From: CAIWGV01 sp964515175
GTDB lineage: Bacteria > Pseudomonadota > Alphaproteobacteria > UBA7879 > UBA5542
Direction of reading: 5' to 3'
Assembly: GCA_964515175.1 (NCBI GenBank)
Contig: CAZEUR010000045.1
Location: 1-8,793, forward strand
Length of the DNA: 8,793 nt
The position numbers and the translations under genes are program-made. This document shows, piece by piece, positions 1 through 5,925 of the stretch. Position 1 is the stretch's first letter, and every line of letters starts with the position of its first letter. The notes beneath the pieces were generated by a model. The model ran no database searches, was not told the DNA's origin, and saw nothing but the letters and a program-made list of their open reading frames with translations.

Positions 1-20
1 TGTCCAGTTTTAGCGGGTCA
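1..20. mobile_element. possible terminal inverted repeat of an IS3-family element (window edge)
   Basis: Read on the minus strand from base 20, the sequence begins TGACCCGC and ends CTGGACA at base 1. The TGAcC outer tip and the GGACA inner end are typical of IS3-family terminal repeats. If so, the element lies to the left of the window and ends at base 20, with the duplicated target starting at base 21. No transposase sequence is inside the window and the partner repeat cannot be seen, so this rests on 20 bases only. The neighbouring SPOR gene ends at base 35 and does not appear to be cut by it. Confidence 0.3.
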
Positions 21-34
21 CCTCAGAGCAGAAC

Positions 35-805
35 CTAGAGTTTTTGATATGGAACAAGAGTCGCTGAAACTTTTTCGCGCACCCTCAAGAGGTGAATGCG
101 CCGCAAGCCGTCTGCTTCTGTGGCAGGCAGTTGAAGCCTTACGAAATAGAGGGGGCTTGGGTCAAGGGGGTTTTTGGGCTTGAAGGTGCCAGCATCATAC
201 CCCCGTCGCCTGAAATAAAGAGCCGCTTCTTGGGCGGCCTTTGGAGATTCGAAGGCACCCAGTTGTATCCAAAATAATTTAGAAGGAGTAGTTTCCTCCA
301 AAGAGAGAGATGTTTTGAAGGGAAGCATTTCTGGTTTTTTAGGAAATTTCGAGGCTCTTTGAGTGGGGTCCCCTTCTAAGTGTAATAAATTTTCAGGGGC
401 CAAAAGCTCTTTTTCTGCGGCAGAAGAGGGGCCGTAATTGGAGGTGCCATCCATATAAGTGGGCCCTGTGGTCAGAGATGTGGGTTCTGCGTATCTCTTT
501 TTAACAGGCCATAAAGATCCCAATAATTTGAGAGAAATGTCCTCTTGGTTATCGACAGGTTTTTTAGGTGGATCTATCTCGTTTTCCGCTTCTTTTGCTA
601 AAGTATCCACTTTTTTTGCCTCTTTTTCCAAGGGACCTTTGGCTTCTTCTGCTAATTTTTCTGCTTCATGGATAAAAGGGTCTGCTTTTTTCATAAAAGC
701 ATGCTCCAGTTTAGGAAGAGGCTCTTTGCTGAGATAGTGGGCAAAAAGGTACCCCACCGCAATGCACAAAAAGCCTATGCCTAATGATTTTAAGAAATTC
801 GCCAT
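35..805 (-). CDS. membrane-anchored SPOR-domain protein
   Basis: A 256-residue protein predicted to sit in the inner membrane with its bulk in the periplasm. Residues 6-24 form one hydrophobic segment (signal anchor). Residues 36-78 are rich in Lys, Glu and Ala and should form a helix or coiled coil. A Pro/Ser-rich linker follows, then a C-terminal SPOR domain at about 177-253, recognisable from FWIQLGAF, the RRRGYDA turn and LYFVRLQ. SPOR domains bind peptidoglycan strands stripped of stem peptides, usually at the division septum, so a role in wall binding or division is inferred. I chose the ATG at 803-805 because the hydrophobic segment then lies at the N-terminus and the start falls one base after the stop of the upstream PAAR-like gene, implying translational coupling. 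An in-frame ATG 18 codons upstream lies inside that gene and is less likely. No strong Shine-Dalgarno is visible. Confidence 0.8.
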   Translation of the reverse strand: MANFLKSLGIGFLCIAVGYLFAHYLSKEPLPKLEHAFMKKADPFIHEAEKLAEEAKGPLEKEAKKVDTLAKEAENEIDPPKKPVDNQEDISLKLLGSLWPVKKRYAEPTSLTTGPTYMDGTSNYGPSSAAEKELLAPENLLHLEGDPTQRASKFPKKPEMLPFKTSLSLEETTPSKLFWIQLGAFESPKAAQEAALYFRRRGYDAGTFKPKNPLDPSPLYFVRLQLPATEADGLRRIHLLRVREKVSATLVPYQKL

Positions 806-806
806 T

Positions 807-1193
807 TTATGAAGAACACGCGACTTGGGCGGCAAAAGAAATCGTAACAGCGCCTGCAAAACTGCAATTGAGAATACAAGGGCCTGTGAGGAGAGGTATT
901 CCTCCCAGCGTTGCTGTTGTGGATCCCGGAGACCAAGGACCTGCGGGAGTTGGGGTGCAAGGCATGGGGGTGAGTGTCCCCATGGCGGCGGTGGTGGCGC
1001 CGGCGACTGCTGGATTCACGATGCTTGAACAAAGAGCGAAGGGAAGAATATTTAAAAATGGAACTGTGTTGGCAATGGTTCCCATTTGAGTTCCTCCAGA
1101 GGCCATGGGAGAGGGGAGAAACATCAAAGAAGCGGGCGCGGCGCCCATGGAACAGGCGGACATGGCTCCAGACACAACGACAGGTGCAGACAT
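807..1193 (-). CDS. PAAR-like protein (DUF4280 family)
   Basis: A 128-residue protein that I recognise as DUF4280 from its pattern: PVVVSGAMSACSMG at the N-terminus, NILPFALCSSIVNPAVAGAT at 48-67, TPMPCTP at 75-81, and a C-terminal CSFAG block starting at C110. PAAR and PAAR-like proteins cap the spike of contractile injection machines (type VI secretion, phage-like particles) and often bind a metal. C14, C55, C79 and C110 fall at the family's usual cysteine positions. It has no signal peptide, as expected for a spike tip loaded in the cytoplasm. A GGAGG (plus-strand 1206-1210) lies 12 bases before the ATG. It is the first gene of a two-gene unit with the SPOR gene. No sheath, tube, baseplate or effector gene is visible here, so which machine it serves is unknown. 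The family call is strong; the role is inferred. Confidence 0.85.
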   Translation of the reverse strand: MSAPVVVSGAMSACSMGAAPASLMFLPSPMASGGTQMGTIANTVPFLNILPFALCSSIVNPAVAGATTAAMGTLTPMPCTPTPAGPWSPGSTTATLGGIPLLTGPCILNCSFAGAVTISFAAQVACSS

Positions 1194-1237
1194 GGGCTTC
1201 TTCGTCCTCCAAAAATTAAAATCGTAAACTCTCTTGA

Positions 1238-1266
1238 ATTATAAATGGTGTGAGTCTTAAAAGCAA
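1238..1266 (-). promoter_or_regulatory. sigma-70-type promoter of the PAAR-like/SPOR unit
   Basis: On the minus strand a perfect TATAAT (1238-1243) is preceded, after exactly 17 bases, by TTGCTT (1261-1266). The predicted transcript starts about 38 bases before the PAAR-like ATG. The -35 matches the TTGACA consensus at three of six positions. Confidence 0.55.
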
Positions 1267-1383
1267 AGGGCATGAGAGATGATTTTATGGAGCTTTATTA
1301 ATTGAAAAAATTTCAGAGTTTACTTATAGTTAGATGTGGTCAGGTGTAAACATGATTCTAAATGTAAGTGGTATATTTGCTCG

Positions 1384-1389
1384 TATAAT
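1384..1389 (+). promoter_or_regulatory. -10 element upstream of dnaB
   Basis: A perfect TATAAT lies 22 bases before the dnaB ATG. I see no good -35 at 16-19 bases and no extended -10 TG. The leader would be only about 15 bases, with a weak GGAAA as ribosome binding site. A promoter here is plausible but rests on the -10 alone. Confidence 0.35.
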
Positions 1390-1411
1390 TTTTGTGGAAA
1401 AATAAAATATA

Positions 1412-2842
1412 ATGTTAGAAACACCCTCTTCACAGGCAATTCTTTTGCAAGATAGAGCTGCGCCTGTGAATTTGGAAGCTGAACAAGCGCTTCTCGGAGG
1501 ACTGCTTCATAATAATTATGCTTTGGAGAAGGTAAGCGATTTTTTAAAGCCAATACATTTTTCTGATGCAAACCACGGAAAGATATACCAATCCATTTGC
1601 ACATTGATCGAACGGGGCACTGTGGCAGACCCCATTACCCTCAAAGATTTTTTTGAAAAGGAAGCAACCCTTAGTGCCATTGGGGGCGTTTCTTATCTTG
1701 TGCAGCTTGCGGATGCTATGGTTTCCGTGGGAAATATCCAGCATTATGGGCAGCTTATTTATGACCTTTATTTGAGGCGAGAGCTTATTAATATTGGAGA
1801 GAATATCGTTGATGATGCGCGAGCTCATGACTTTGATAACGAAGCAACTCAGCAAATTGAAGAAGCGGAAAAGAAACTTTTTGATTTAGCGTTAAGTGGA
1901 TCTTCTGGTGGATCCCGTGTTCAGAGTTTTGAAGAATCCTTGATTCAGGCCGTTAAGATGGCAGAAGTGGCCTATAAACGAGATAGCAAGATTGTGGGCG
2001 TCACCACAGGGCTTCATGATTTAGATAAGTGGTTGGGAGGGCTTCATCCTTCAGATCTTTTGATTATTGCAGGACGGCCCTCCATGGGAAAGACGGGGCT
2101 TGGGGTGAATATTGCCTTTAACGCGGCGCTTTCAAAGCTTCAAAAAGGAAAAGAGGGTGGTACGGTTGCTTTTTTTTCATTAGAAATGTCCGCAGATCAG
2201 ATTGCCACTCGTATTCTAGCTCAGGAAGCGGGAGTTCCGTCCGACAAGATTCGACGGGGAGAATTGCGCAAAGAAGATTTTCCTAAATTGACAGAAGTAA
2301 ATCGCCGCATCAGCCAGCTGCCACTCTTTATTGATGATACGCCCTCTTTAACGGTGGCGTCTTTGCGGACCCGCGCTCGACGCTTAAAGCGTCAACAAGG
2401 GCTTGACTTAGTGATCATTGACTATCTGCAACTTTTGAACCCAGGGGGTAAATCTGAAAACCGGGTTCAGGAAATTTCTCAGATTACACGAGGGCTTAAG
2501 GCATTGGCGAAAGAGCTTCAAATCCCAGTTATTGCCTTATCTCAGCTTTCTCGGGCGGTGGAGCAGCGAGATGACAAGCGTCCTCAACTTTCTGATCTTC
2601 GAGAATCTGGGTCCATCGAGCAAGATGCGGATGTGGTGATGTTTATTTACCGAGAAGAATATTATGAAGCTCGCCATGAACCGGAGCCTGGCACAGAAAA
2701 GTATGGTGCTTGGCAAGAGAAGATGGAAGCGATTCAAAACCAAGCGGAAGTAATTATTGCAAAGCAACGACACGGCCCCGTTGGAACCATTAAACTATTT
2801 TTTGATGCACGATTTACGAAATTTTCAGATTTGGCAAAGTAG
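1412..2842 (+). CDS. dnaB: replicative DNA helicase DnaB
   Basis: A 476-residue hexameric helicase that unwinds DNA ahead of the replication fork using ATP and recruits primase. The N-terminal DnaB domain spans about 16-120 (NLEAEQALLGG at 20-30). A linker helix region runs to about 170 and contains a Gly/Ser stretch (162-168). The RecA-like ATPase core fills the rest. Visible motifs are Walker A GRPSMGKT (221-228), SLEMS with the catalytic Glu (256-260), Walker B LVIIDYLQL (333-341), LSQLSR (376-381), the QRDDKRPQLSDLRESG block (385-400) and KQRHGPVGTIKL near the C-terminus, including the arginine finger region. Length and motif order are normal and there is no intein. A lexA homologue follows 33 bases downstream and is probably co-transcribed. 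The usual bacterial neighbours of dnaB (rplI, alr, radA) are not adjacent. Confidence 0.98.
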   Translation: MLETPSSQAILLQDRAAPVNLEAEQALLGGLLHNNYALEKVSDFLKPIHFSDANHGKIYQSICTLIERGTVADPITLKDFFEKEATLSAIGGVSYLVQLADAMVSVGNIQHYGQLIYDLYLRRELINIGENIVDDARAHDFDNEATQQIEEAEKKLFDLALSGSSGGSRVQSFEESLIQAVKMAEVAYKRDSKIVGVTTGLHDLDKWLGGLHPSDLLIIAGRPSMGKTGLGVNIAFNAALSKLQKGKEGGTVAFFSLEMSADQIATRILAQEAGVPSDKIRRGELRKEDFPKLTEVNRRISQLPLFIDDTPSLTVASLRTRARRLKRQQGLDLVIIDYLQLLNPGGKSENRVQEISQITRGLKALAKELQIPVIALSQLSRAVEQRDDKRPQLSDLRESGSIEQDADVVMFIYREEYYEARHEPEPGTEKYGAWQEKMEAIQNQAEVIIAKQRHGPVGTIKLFFDARFTKFSDLAK

Positions 2843-2875
2843 AATGTCCAGAGGAAAGGGTAAAACTAAAATATT

Positions 2876-3577
2876 ATGATGCTTACAAAGAAACAGTACG
2901 AGCTTTTGTTGTTCATTGAGAAATATATCCGCGCAAAAGGAATTGCCCCTTCTTATGAGGAAATGAGGGAGGGTGTTCAAAAGAAATCTAAGGCAGAAAT
3001 CCACTCTCTCATAAAAAAATTACAGGAGAGGGGCGTTATTCGCCAGCTTCCTTTTAAAGCCCGGGCCATTGAAATTCTGAAAAGCCCCAATCTGTTTGAG
3101 TCGGCAGCTTTGATGGCTGCAGAAGAGGGCGTGGATGTTTGTGTGCAAGAAGAAAAAGCTGAAGAAACTTCCGCAGATATGGTCTTGGTTCCCTTCTATG
3201 GCAGTATTTCTCTGAGCTTTCCTCTAGAATGCTTTCGAAATCCTCCTCAACAGATGCTCAAAATACCAACATTCTTGCTTAAAAATCATGAGATAGGGGC
3301 AGAATATGTGGCTTTTGTTGTAAAGGGGGATTTCTTAAAAGATGCCGCTGTTTTAGATGGAGACCTTTTGTGTTTGCGCATGACAGATTTAGTGGCGGAA
3401 GAATCTCTGGTCTTTTCTGTTGTGGATGGGCATGAGGGTCATGTGAAGCGTTATGCTATCGCGGAAGGAAAAGCGACTTTGACGGCGGCAAACAAATACA
3501 TGATGCCCCAAACCTTCGAACAAAGCCGTGTAATCCCGAGAGGATATGTGGCGGCTGTTATGCGGTCGGGCGCATAG
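2876..3577 (+). CDS. lexA: LexA-family repressor with inactivated self-cleavage site
   Basis: A 233-residue LexA homologue. Residues 2-68 form the winged-helix DNA-binding domain: LTKKQYELLLFIEKYI, PSYEEMRE, and a recognition region SKAEIHSLIKKLQERGVIRQLP close to alphaproteobacterial LexA. Residues 104-232 form the S24-type C-terminal domain. Aligned by eye with LexA, the GRVAAG cleavage region reads GSISLS (109-114), so the Ala-Gly scissile pair is replaced by L113-S114. The GDSM/GMSM catalytic serine position reads GDFL, placing F153 there. The catalytic lysine is kept as K191 in HVKRY. RecA-triggered self-cleavage should therefore be lost. The start is either ATG of ATGATG; LexA proteins usually begin MLT, favouring 2879. 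The ribosome binding site is weak (AAGGG at 2856-2860, rather far upstream). No GTTC-N7-GTTC LexA box is visible nearby. It may be a constitutive or repurposed repressor. Confidence 0.85.
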   Translation: MMLTKKQYELLLFIEKYIRAKGIAPSYEEMREGVQKKSKAEIHSLIKKLQERGVIRQLPFKARAIEILKSPNLFESAALMAAEEGVDVCVQEEKAEETSADMVLVPFYGSISLSFPLECFRNPPQQMLKIPTFLLKNHEIGAEYVAFVVKGDFLKDAAVLDGDLLCLRMTDLVAEESLVFSVVDGHEGHVKRYAIAEGKATLTAANKYMMPQTFEQSRVIPRGYVAAVMRSGA

Positions 3578-3629
3578 CTGAGCCCAAAAATTATTTCCAA
3601 AAATAAAAGCTGTGTGGGAATAGCTCTAG

Positions 3630-3676
3630 TTGTTTTTATGCAACTGTTATGTATATTTAAAACACAATAAAAACAA
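3630..3676. repeat. 10-bp AT-rich perfect inverted repeat downstream of lexA
   Basis: TTGTTTTTAT (3630-3639) pairs exactly with ATAAAAACAA (3667-3676) across a 27-base spacer. Beyond the arms, one G-U wobble and one A-U pair could be added. The stem is too AT-rich and the loop too long for a convincing intrinsic terminator, so it may be a weak terminator, a protein-binding site, or chance in AT-rich spacer. It lies in the 167-base gap between the lexA homologue and the lipoprotein gene. The rest of that gap shows only an AT-only 6-bp hairpin (TTATTT at 3591-3596 with AAATAA at 3601-3606) and an unpaired TATAAA (3694-3699). Confidence 0.3.
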
Positions 3677-3744
3677 TTTATTTGATCTTTCTGTATAAAA
3701 TTACAATACTCCCGAGTAGTTGGATAACATGAAAGAATTAAATA

Positions 3745-4281
3745 ATGATAAAAATAAGGTATGATGCGTGCATCTTTTCGACTTTATTTGTTTTAAATGC
3801 ATGTAGTGGAATATTGAATAGTTTTGATGAGGTGGTGGCAGAGCCCCAGATTTATAAAGTTACGAGGCTTGAAGTAGGGTCTCTCCCATCCCTTTTCTTC
3901 TCAGGAACCCTTACGTTTTCTGGAAGGCCAATACCTCTTTCCTCTGCCCCCCTTGTGCAGGACTATAGAGAACCGTTGTTTTCCGTTGTGCCAACACGAG
4001 AAGGTTTTGATCTCTATAAGGGACGTCCTGAGGATGGGTGGTGCCTTAACAATAAAGAGGTAACTTATTTGCTGCGGTCTACTGTTTGCGGGATGGATTT
4101 AGAGGCCACTATCTTAGAGCCCTTTGAAAGCATATTTAAATGCGCAACAAATGTCCCCCTGTCTCTGTGCGTGACTTTTTCTGCTTTATATCAGCAAGAA
4201 GTGAATCCACAGGCATTAGAAAATATCTTTTTATGTGAACCTCCTTTAAAGATAGAATTTAAAGAAATAGTAAGTTCCTAA
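3745..4281 (+). CDS. predicted lipoprotein, unknown function
   Basis: A 178-residue protein I do not recognise. The N-terminus has a short basic region, a hydrophobic core (about 10-18) and a lipobox LNAC ending at C20, so it is predicted to be lipidated and anchored in the inner or outer membrane. The mature part has five further cysteines (C100, C115, C133, C142, C164), which is many for this size and suggests disulfide bonds in the periplasm. It contains mixed hydrophobic beta-type stretches and no enzyme motif that I can identify. The ATG at 3745 is supported by the signal sequence, although no good Shine-Dalgarno precedes it. Its stop codon overlaps that of the converging secreted-protein gene (shared bases 4279-4280). 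Lineage-specific envelope protein is my best description. Confidence 0.7.
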   Translation: MIKIRYDACIFSTLFVLNACSGILNSFDEVVAEPQIYKVTRLEVGSLPSLFFSGTLTFSGRPIPLSSAPLVQDYREPLFSVVPTREGFDLYKGRPEDGWCLNNKEVTYLLRSTVCGMDLEATILEPFESIFKCATNVPLSLCVTFSALYQQEVNPQALENIFLCEPPLKIEFKEIVSS

Positions 4282-5828
4282 GAGATTCTATCGGCAACAA
4301 GAGCATCCAAAGTTATGGAGAGAGGGGCCGCCTTTATGGCTTGATCTAGCTGATCAATGTGGGGTTGCCAAATTCTGCCGCTTGGGATTAAAGAGCTTAA
4401 ATTGTCGTTAAATAAATCTTCTTTGTAAGGAACTTTGTAGAGTTCATTTAGATAAGATTTTATACCATCTAACCTTAAATCTTCCTCTTCTGAGGATATG
4501 GGATGAACGTCTTCTAAGGATAGAAGCTCATCGTGCTGTTGTGTTGTGAGGCTGTTTTTCCCACGGTAAAGAGGTGGCTTTCCTCGGTAAATATTTTCTT
4601 TGCCACCATAAGAAGCTTTTATATCGCCTTTAAAGAGACCTAGAAGTTGCACTTTAATCCCATATGAAAGTGTTCTTATAAAGGCTAAGTCTGTTGTTGG
4701 AGTAAGCTGTTTATCTCTCTTTATAAGATCCGCGTTCAATCCTACAACGGGAGGAAATTTTGTGAGTCGCCTTAAATTCTCTGCATTTTGTTGTGCTAAT
4801 TCGTGGGCTAAAGCTCGCGCATAAGGCTCCACTTCATCTTCAAACATTCGCCTTCTTCTGCTCTGAACTTCTAAGACGGAAAAAGCTTGTGGCAGAGACT
4901 CAGAAGCTGCCTGTGTAGAAGTAGAAAAGAGTTTTTTGGGTGTTAGGGCTTTTTCTGGCGTACGCGGTTTTGGAGATAGGAAGGAAATCTGGGATAGCTG
5001 CGTGACTGGGCTCAGATCCGTCTTTTTGCACACTCTGTCAGCGTTTCTTCTGGGGCTGCTAATGCCGACTTCGTTGAGAGGCGTTGAGAGATTTTTTCTG
5101 GACCGTCCACCTTTGCCCAAAGGGCTTTCCTGTGTTCTGTTGGGAGAGCTTGGGGGGTCAATATCCATTCCTTCAGATGAAGAGAGGTGAGATTTTGCGG
5201 AAAGCGTGCGCATGTCTTTAATGTAAGTTTTAAAGATTGCAGAAAGATTTTCAAGCATATCTTTGGCTTTTTGTTCTCCGATTTCCCTTGGTTTTAAATA
5301 GATAAAATCTCTCTGGGTATTGGTGAATTTTATGACCGAAATATGAGCTCCTTCTGTTAGATCGCTTACTAAGGCTCTGTCGCTTGTGTCTGAAAGATGT
5401 GATGTGTCCACAGCCAGAGGAAGAGCCACATATCTGCCCATTCTTCTGGCTCCAGTGGTTCTAATTGGGCAACTTTGTACGAGGGGGCCTGCCTTGTCTA
5501 AATCTCTTTTAAGGGAGTGGGGAGATATATTTTTTAAAGATAGAGACAGGTGAAATTGTCTCAAGGAGTGTGGGCTCTCTTCATCCTGCCCAAGGCCAAA
5601 ATCAAGAATTTTGGGCTCTCTGTCTAGGGTTGCATAGTCAATTTGGAGGTTCTTTGCTTTGGGGTGAGGTAATTTAGTTAACGCCGCTGTTACCAGGGGA
5701 TCTGCTATGGGGGAGAGTCTGTTTACAATTTCTTCCTGGGTGCTTTGGTCAACAAGAAGCGCTGCAAAAGGATGAGAATTTGCATTAATATTAATAATTA
5801 AAAAATAAAATAAAATATAGTTTTTCAT
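4278..5828 (-). CDS. large secreted protein of unknown function with disordered S/T-P-rich basic middle
   Basis: A 516-residue protein that I cannot assign to a family. I chose the ATG at 5826-5828 because GGAGA lies 6 bases upstream and the protein then opens with a signal peptide (MKNY, hydrophobic core LFYFLIINI, cleavage probably near ANS at 16-18). An in-frame TTG at 5843 would only add five residues. Residues about 20-205 look folded. Residues about 213-310 are low-complexity, rich in Ser, Pro, Lys and Arg, with repeated S/T-P sites: SPNR (228-231), SPRR (258-261), TPEK (290-293), TPKK (296-299). A basic SRRRRMF run (about 323-329) leads into a helical region. YRGK occurs twice within 11 residues (414-417 and 421-424). 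The C-terminal 90 residues are acidic and helical. Only two cysteines are present. It follows fabH by 97 bases on the same strand. Export is likely; a host-directed effector role is speculation. Confidence 0.7.
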   Translation of the reverse strand: MKNYILFYFLIININANSHPFAALLVDQSTQEEIVNRLSPIADPLVTAALTKLPHPKAKNLQIDYATLDREPKILDFGLGQDEESPHSLRQFHLSLSLKNISPHSLKRDLDKAGPLVQSCPIRTTGARRMGRYVALPLAVDTSHLSDTSDRALVSDLTEGAHISVIKFTNTQRDFIYLKPREIGEQKAKDMLENLSAIFKTYIKDMRTLSAKSHLSSSEGMDIDPPSSPNRTQESPLGKGGRSRKNLSTPLNEVGISSPRRNADRVCKKTDLSPVTQLSQISFLSPKPRTPEKALTPKKLFSTSTQAASESLPQAFSVLEVQSRRRRMFEDEVEPYARALAHELAQQNAENLRRLTKFPPVVGLNADLIKRDKQLTPTTDLAFIRTLSYGIKVQLLGLFKGDIKASYGGKENIYRGKPPLYRGKNSLTTQQHDELLSLEDVHPISSEEEDLRLDGIKSYLNELYKVPYKEDLFNDNLSSLIPSGRIWQPHIDQLDQAIKAAPLSITLDALVADRIS

Positions 5829-5831
5829 TAG

Positions 5832-5855
5832 ATCTCCGAACAATTGTTTGGAGAT
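5832..5855. promoter_or_regulatory. 24-bp near-perfect palindrome over promoter and ribosome binding site
   Basis: ATCTCCGAACAA (5832-5843) is followed directly by TTGTTTGGAGAT (5844-5855). The two halves are inverse complements at 11 of 12 positions (mismatch 5838/5849). On the minus strand it runs from the end of the predicted -10 hexamer to the GGAGA Shine-Dalgarno of the secreted-protein gene. This position suits a repressor operator. If transcription begins further upstream, the same sequence could fold into a hairpin that hides the Shine-Dalgarno. Confidence 0.55.
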
Positions 5856-5882
5856 AGTATCTCTTTATTTTTCTACAATCAA
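5854..5882 (-). promoter_or_regulatory. candidate promoter of the secreted-protein gene
   Basis: On the minus strand TTGATT (5877-5882) and TACTAT (5854-5859) are separated by exactly 17 bases, each matching the consensus at four of six positions. The predicted start of transcription falls inside the palindrome, about 20 bases before the ATG. If real, it gives this gene its own control, separate from fabH upstream. Confidence 0.4.
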
Positions 5883-5925
5883 TAATTACTTTGTGTTATT
5901 TAGAAAATAATTTTTTTGCTTATTT

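Noticed and set aside
790..1212. 140-residue minus-strand open frame with many Arg, His and Ser, overlapping the PAAR-like gene
   Set aside because: It is a different frame of the same bases as the clear DUF4280 gene and has biased, non-protein-like composition.
784..1219. Plus-strand open frames of 67-101 residues opposite the PAAR-like gene
   Set aside because: They lie antisense to a recognised gene and show no family features.
1303..1351. Short inverted repeats upstream of dnaB (TGAAA/TTTCA at 1303-1315; GTTTAC/GTAAAC at 1318-1351)
   Set aside because: Five- and six-base arms in AT-rich spacer are expected by chance, and they do not match a known DnaA or LexA site.
1320..1604. 94-residue minus-strand open frame across the dnaB start
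   Set aside because: It is mostly antisense to the conserved dnaB N-terminus and has no ribosome binding site or recognisable motif.
3584..3640. Possible intrinsic terminator after lexA
   Set aside because: The AGCT repeats and AT-only hairpin give no GC-rich stem directly before a T run.
4936..5190. 84-residue plus-strand open frame opposite the disordered part of the secreted protein
   Set aside because: It is antisense shadow; the minus-strand gene has a signal peptide, Shine-Dalgarno and promoter.
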